From NCBI GenBank assembly GCA_022736495.1, contig DZCR01000153.1:1-7536 (forward strand): a DNA stretch of 7,536 nucleotides, read 5' to 3'. Every line of letters starts with the position of its first letter. Position 1 is the stretch's first letter. The notes beneath the pieces were generated by a model. That model saw only the letters and a list, made by a program, of their open reading frames with translations, did no database searches and was not told where the DNA came from. Below are positions 5,336 to 7,536 of this stretch, piece by piece. Origin of the DNA: Desulfobacca acetoxidans (GTDB lineage Bacteria; Desulfobacterota; Desulfobaccia; Desulfobaccales; 0-14-0-80-60-11). The position numbers and the translations under genes were made by a program.

Positions 5336-7444
5336 TCAGCGGGGAAAGGCCGCCGCTATGCCACCATCAACCGGCAGGGTGGCCCCGGTGGTGGGCGTCA
5401 GGCCGGAGGCAAAAAAGACCACCGCATGGCCCACATGGTCGGCCAACACCTCGGTTTTAAGGAGATTGCGATTGCGGTAATACTCTTGCAGGCCAGCCGG
5501 ATCCAGATTGCGGGAACGCATCCGGTCCGGCCCCACCACATCCCAAAGGCCGGAAGAGATGCCGTGGTCAGCAAAAATGCCGTCGGCATTGATCATATTC
5601 ACCCGCACACCAATTTCGGCCAGCTCCAGGGCCGCGATTTTCCCCAATTGATGGGCCCCGGCTTTCGAGGCGGAATAGGCCCCAAAAGCCGCCCCCGGGG
5701 CAAAAACATTTTTGGAGCTGTTAATGATAATGTGCGCGGGGAGATGGCCGGTTCTTCTTTGGCGGCGGAAGATGGGAGTCGCGGCCTTGATCATCTGAAA
5801 AACCCCGATCAGGTTGACATCAAGCGCCCTTTTTAAGGCCAGATCATCAAGCTCAGCCAGGGTGGAGACCAGGGCCAGGCCGGCGTTGGGCACCAAGATA
5901 TCCAGGCCGCCATATTTCATCACAATCTCATGCAGCCCTTGTTGCACCGAAGCCGCCTCGGTCACATCCATGGCAATCCCGCTGATCATCGTCGGATCAA
6001 ATTCCTGACCGAGTAACTCACAGACCCGTTGCAGACGAACAGGGTCAATATCAGACAAAAAGACCCGGGCTCCAGCCGCCAGCAGCTGGCGGCCAATCCC
6101 AACCGCAATGGCCCCCCCGCCGCCCGTTACCAGGGCCGTTCGTCCAGCAAGCGGTCGCGAGGCAGCCAGCATCTTGCCTTTTTTCAATTTGGCCTGCTCC
6201 AGGCTCCAGTACTCCATGTCAAAAATATGCCCGGCCGCCAGTTCCTGATAGGGCGCCACAGCCGCCCCCATCGCCTTGGCAGCCAGAGTGTGTTCGCCAA
6301 TATCGGCGGCAATCACCGCGTCTTTTTCCGTCACCCCCACGCCGATGATGCCAAGACCAGGCGCAAAGATCAGGCGCGGCTTGGAGTCCAGCATGATGCG
6401 CGACTCGTTTCTGGCAGCCACCTGCTCCTGAAAATAACCGGTATAGGCAGACTCATATGTGGCCATAGCCGAGGCAATGGTCTCTGCCATCCGCTCCTCT
6501 TCCGTAAACTCGCGCACATCCAGCCAGAGCGGATAATTTTTGGTGCGGATGACATGGTCAGGGGTTAAGACGCCGGTGCTGAAAATCTCCCGGGCCCGCT
6601 CCCGATCCAGGCGCTGCCGAATAACCTCGTTTGTTCGAATATGCAGCAGAAATGGGGAGGAGGCATCCCTGGTCAAGGCCCCGCGCAGCAGAGGCAGGAA
6701 TATCCCCGGATCAGGGGAAGGGGCCCCTCCTCTCTTTTTCTTGCCCCCCTTTTTTTGCTGCTGGCTGTGCAAATACTCCTCGGCAAGGGAAACGAAGTGA
6801 ATCATGCGGCCATAGGCCTGTTCAGCCGTTTCCGCAAAGGTAAATATCCCATGATTACCGAGAATGATCGCCTCAATATCGGGACGATTTTCATAACAGG
6901 CGCTGACGGTTTTGGCCAAAGGAAACCCCGGCATGATCCAGGGAAGAATGGCAATGGAGTCCCCCAGAATATCCCGTAAACGAGCCTCTGGTTCGGCCAT
7001 ATTGGTCAGGGTAACAATGGCATCGGCATGGGTATGATCAACAAAGCGATGGGGAAGAAAGGCGTGAACCAGGGCTTCAATGGAAGGAGGAGGGGAAGCG
7101 CTGTCAAAGAGATGGGTCAGGCACTGATTGACCATCTCTTCATCAGTCAAGGCGTCAAGAGCCCGCAAACGACGCAGATAGGCCAGATCAAGGGCAGGAA
7201 AACCCGGTTCTTGGATGGTGGCCAGATCCCAGCCACTACCCTTGATATACAGGGCGTCCTTCATCTCCCCCAACAGGGTCTCTTTTGGGAGTTTCACCGA
7301 GGTATTGCCGCCGCCGTGGAGCACCAGACAGCTTTCCCGACCAATCAGACGGGAGGTATATATACGCCGGGCAAGATCTGGATGACAAGCGGGCTGGGCA
7401 AGGACAAACTCCCGGGCCTCATGCTTACGATATCGGTTCTTCAC
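5336..7444 (-). CDS. Bifunctional class II aldolase / short-chain dehydrogenase
   Basis: A 702-residue cytoplasmic fusion of the RhaD-like family; in rhizobia RhaD combines rhamnulose-1-phosphate aldolase with lactaldehyde dehydrogenase. The class II aldolase domain (about 20-345) has GGGNTSVK (44-51), the likely catalytic E123, and zinc ligands H137 and H139 (DHTHAD) and H198 (GNHG). The NAD(P)-dependent SDR domain (about 432-702) has a glycine-rich loop from T439 (TGGGGAIAVGIG), D465 after strand 2 favouring NAD, NAG (520-522), a catalytic Ser at 576/577 and Y590-x3-K594. Full length matches the family. A basic low-complexity insert (about 228-242, QQQKKGGKKKRGG) lies within the aldolase half. 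The start is GTG; an in-frame TGA lies two codons before it and the Shine-Dalgarno site is weak (GGGGTGAGG, very close). The substrate is not known: no rhamnose, fucose or kinase genes are in view. It faces tyrS convergently, so it is a separate unit. Confidence 0.88.
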   Translation of the reverse strand: MKNRYRKHEAREFVLAQPACHPDLARRIYTSRLIGRESCLVLHGGGNTSVKLPKETLLGEMKDALYIKGSGWDLATIQEPGFPALDLAYLRRLRALDALTDEEMVNQCLTHLFDSASPPPSIEALVHAFLPHRFVDHTHADAIVTLTNMAEPEARLRDILGDSIAILPWIMPGFPLAKTVSACYENRPDIEAIILGNHGIFTFAETAEQAYGRMIHFVSLAEEYLHSQQQKKGGKKKRGGAPSPDPGIFLPLLRGALTRDASSPFLLHIRTNEVIRQRLDRERAREIFSTGVLTPDHVIRTKNYPLWLDVREFTEEERMAETIASAMATYESAYTGYFQEQVAARNESRIMLDSKPRLIFAPGLGIIGVGVTEKDAVIAADIGEHTLAAKAMGAAVAPYQELAAGHIFDMEYWSLEQAKLKKGKMLAASRPLAGRTALVTGGGGAIAVGIGRQLLAAGARVFLSDIDPVRLQRVCELLGQEFDPTMISGIAMDVTEAASVQQGLHEIVMKYGGLDILVPNAGLALVSTLAELDDLALKRALDVNLIGVFQMIKAATPIFRRQRRTGHLPAHIIINSSKNVFAPGAAFGAYSASKAGAHQLGKIAALELAEIGVRVNMINADGIFADHGISSGLWDVVGPDRMRSRNLDPAGLQEYYRNRNLLKTEVLADHVGHAVVFFASGLTPTTGATLPVDGGIAAAFPR

Positions 7445-7536
7445 GCCTCACCCCATAATGACGGGTCTCTCTTTTCTCAAATAATAGAGCCTCTTGCAGG
7501 TAAGCGAGTATACGAGACTCCGAAACGACCTTTCCC
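7445..7536 (-). promoter_or_regulatory. Upstream region of the aldolase-dehydrogenase gene
   Basis: This should hold the promoter of the minus-strand gene. Possible -10 boxes on that strand are TATTAT (7486-7481) and TATACT (7512-7507), but neither has a recognisable -35 box at 16-18 bases, so no promoter is fixed. The segment carries AGAGCCTCTT (7486-7495) and GCGAGTATAC (7504-7513), both of which also occur in the zapB promoter and leader region. Confidence 0.3.

Overview
The window looks like chromosomal backbone from a Gram-negative, moderately GC-rich bacterium, most likely of the Desulfobacterota (former Deltaproteobacteria). This is inferred from gene content: a small coiled-coil ZapB-like gene, then zapA, a 6S-like RNA, RNase Y (rny) and tyrosyl-tRNA synthetase (tyrS). 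zapA followed by 6S RNA is known from E. coli. RNase Y is absent from E. coli but common in this phylum. No organism name can be read from the sequence itself.

Layout. Bases 1-236 hold no convincing gene but contain a strong nested hairpin (14-66) that looks like a dispersed repeat. Bases 237-722 (+) encode an MTH1/MutT-type Nudix hydrolase. A good sigma-70-type promoter (735-763) precedes two short genes: zapB-like (826-1125) and zapA (1135-1461, TTG start). A second promoter overlaps the zapA stop codon and drives a non-coding RNA of about 216 nt (1491-1706). Its long closing stem, central bubble and 3'-side hairpin are the hallmarks of 6S RNA. A 575-base gene-free stretch with several hairpins leads to rny (2282-3859). 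A nested inverted repeat of about 96 bp (3860-3955) separates rny from tyrS (4007-5221). A bifunctional class II aldolase/short-chain dehydrogenase (5336-7444, -) converges on tyrS.

Functional picture. The left and central genes are housekeeping: nucleotide-pool or nucleotide hydrolysis (Nudix), Z-ring assembly (ZapA/ZapB), global control of RNA polymerase (6S RNA), mRNA turnover at the membrane (RNase Y) and tRNA charging (TyrRS). The 702-residue aldolase-dehydrogenase fusion is a metabolic gene of the RhaD-like family. It has no sugar-pathway partners in view, so its substrate cannot be fixed here.

No defence system, phage, CRISPR array, insertion sequence with a transposase, tRNA or rRNA was found. 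The most interesting parts are non-coding: the 6S RNA with a competing local hairpin in its 5' arm, the structured stretch after it, the inverted repeat between rny and tyrS, and the hairpin at the window start.
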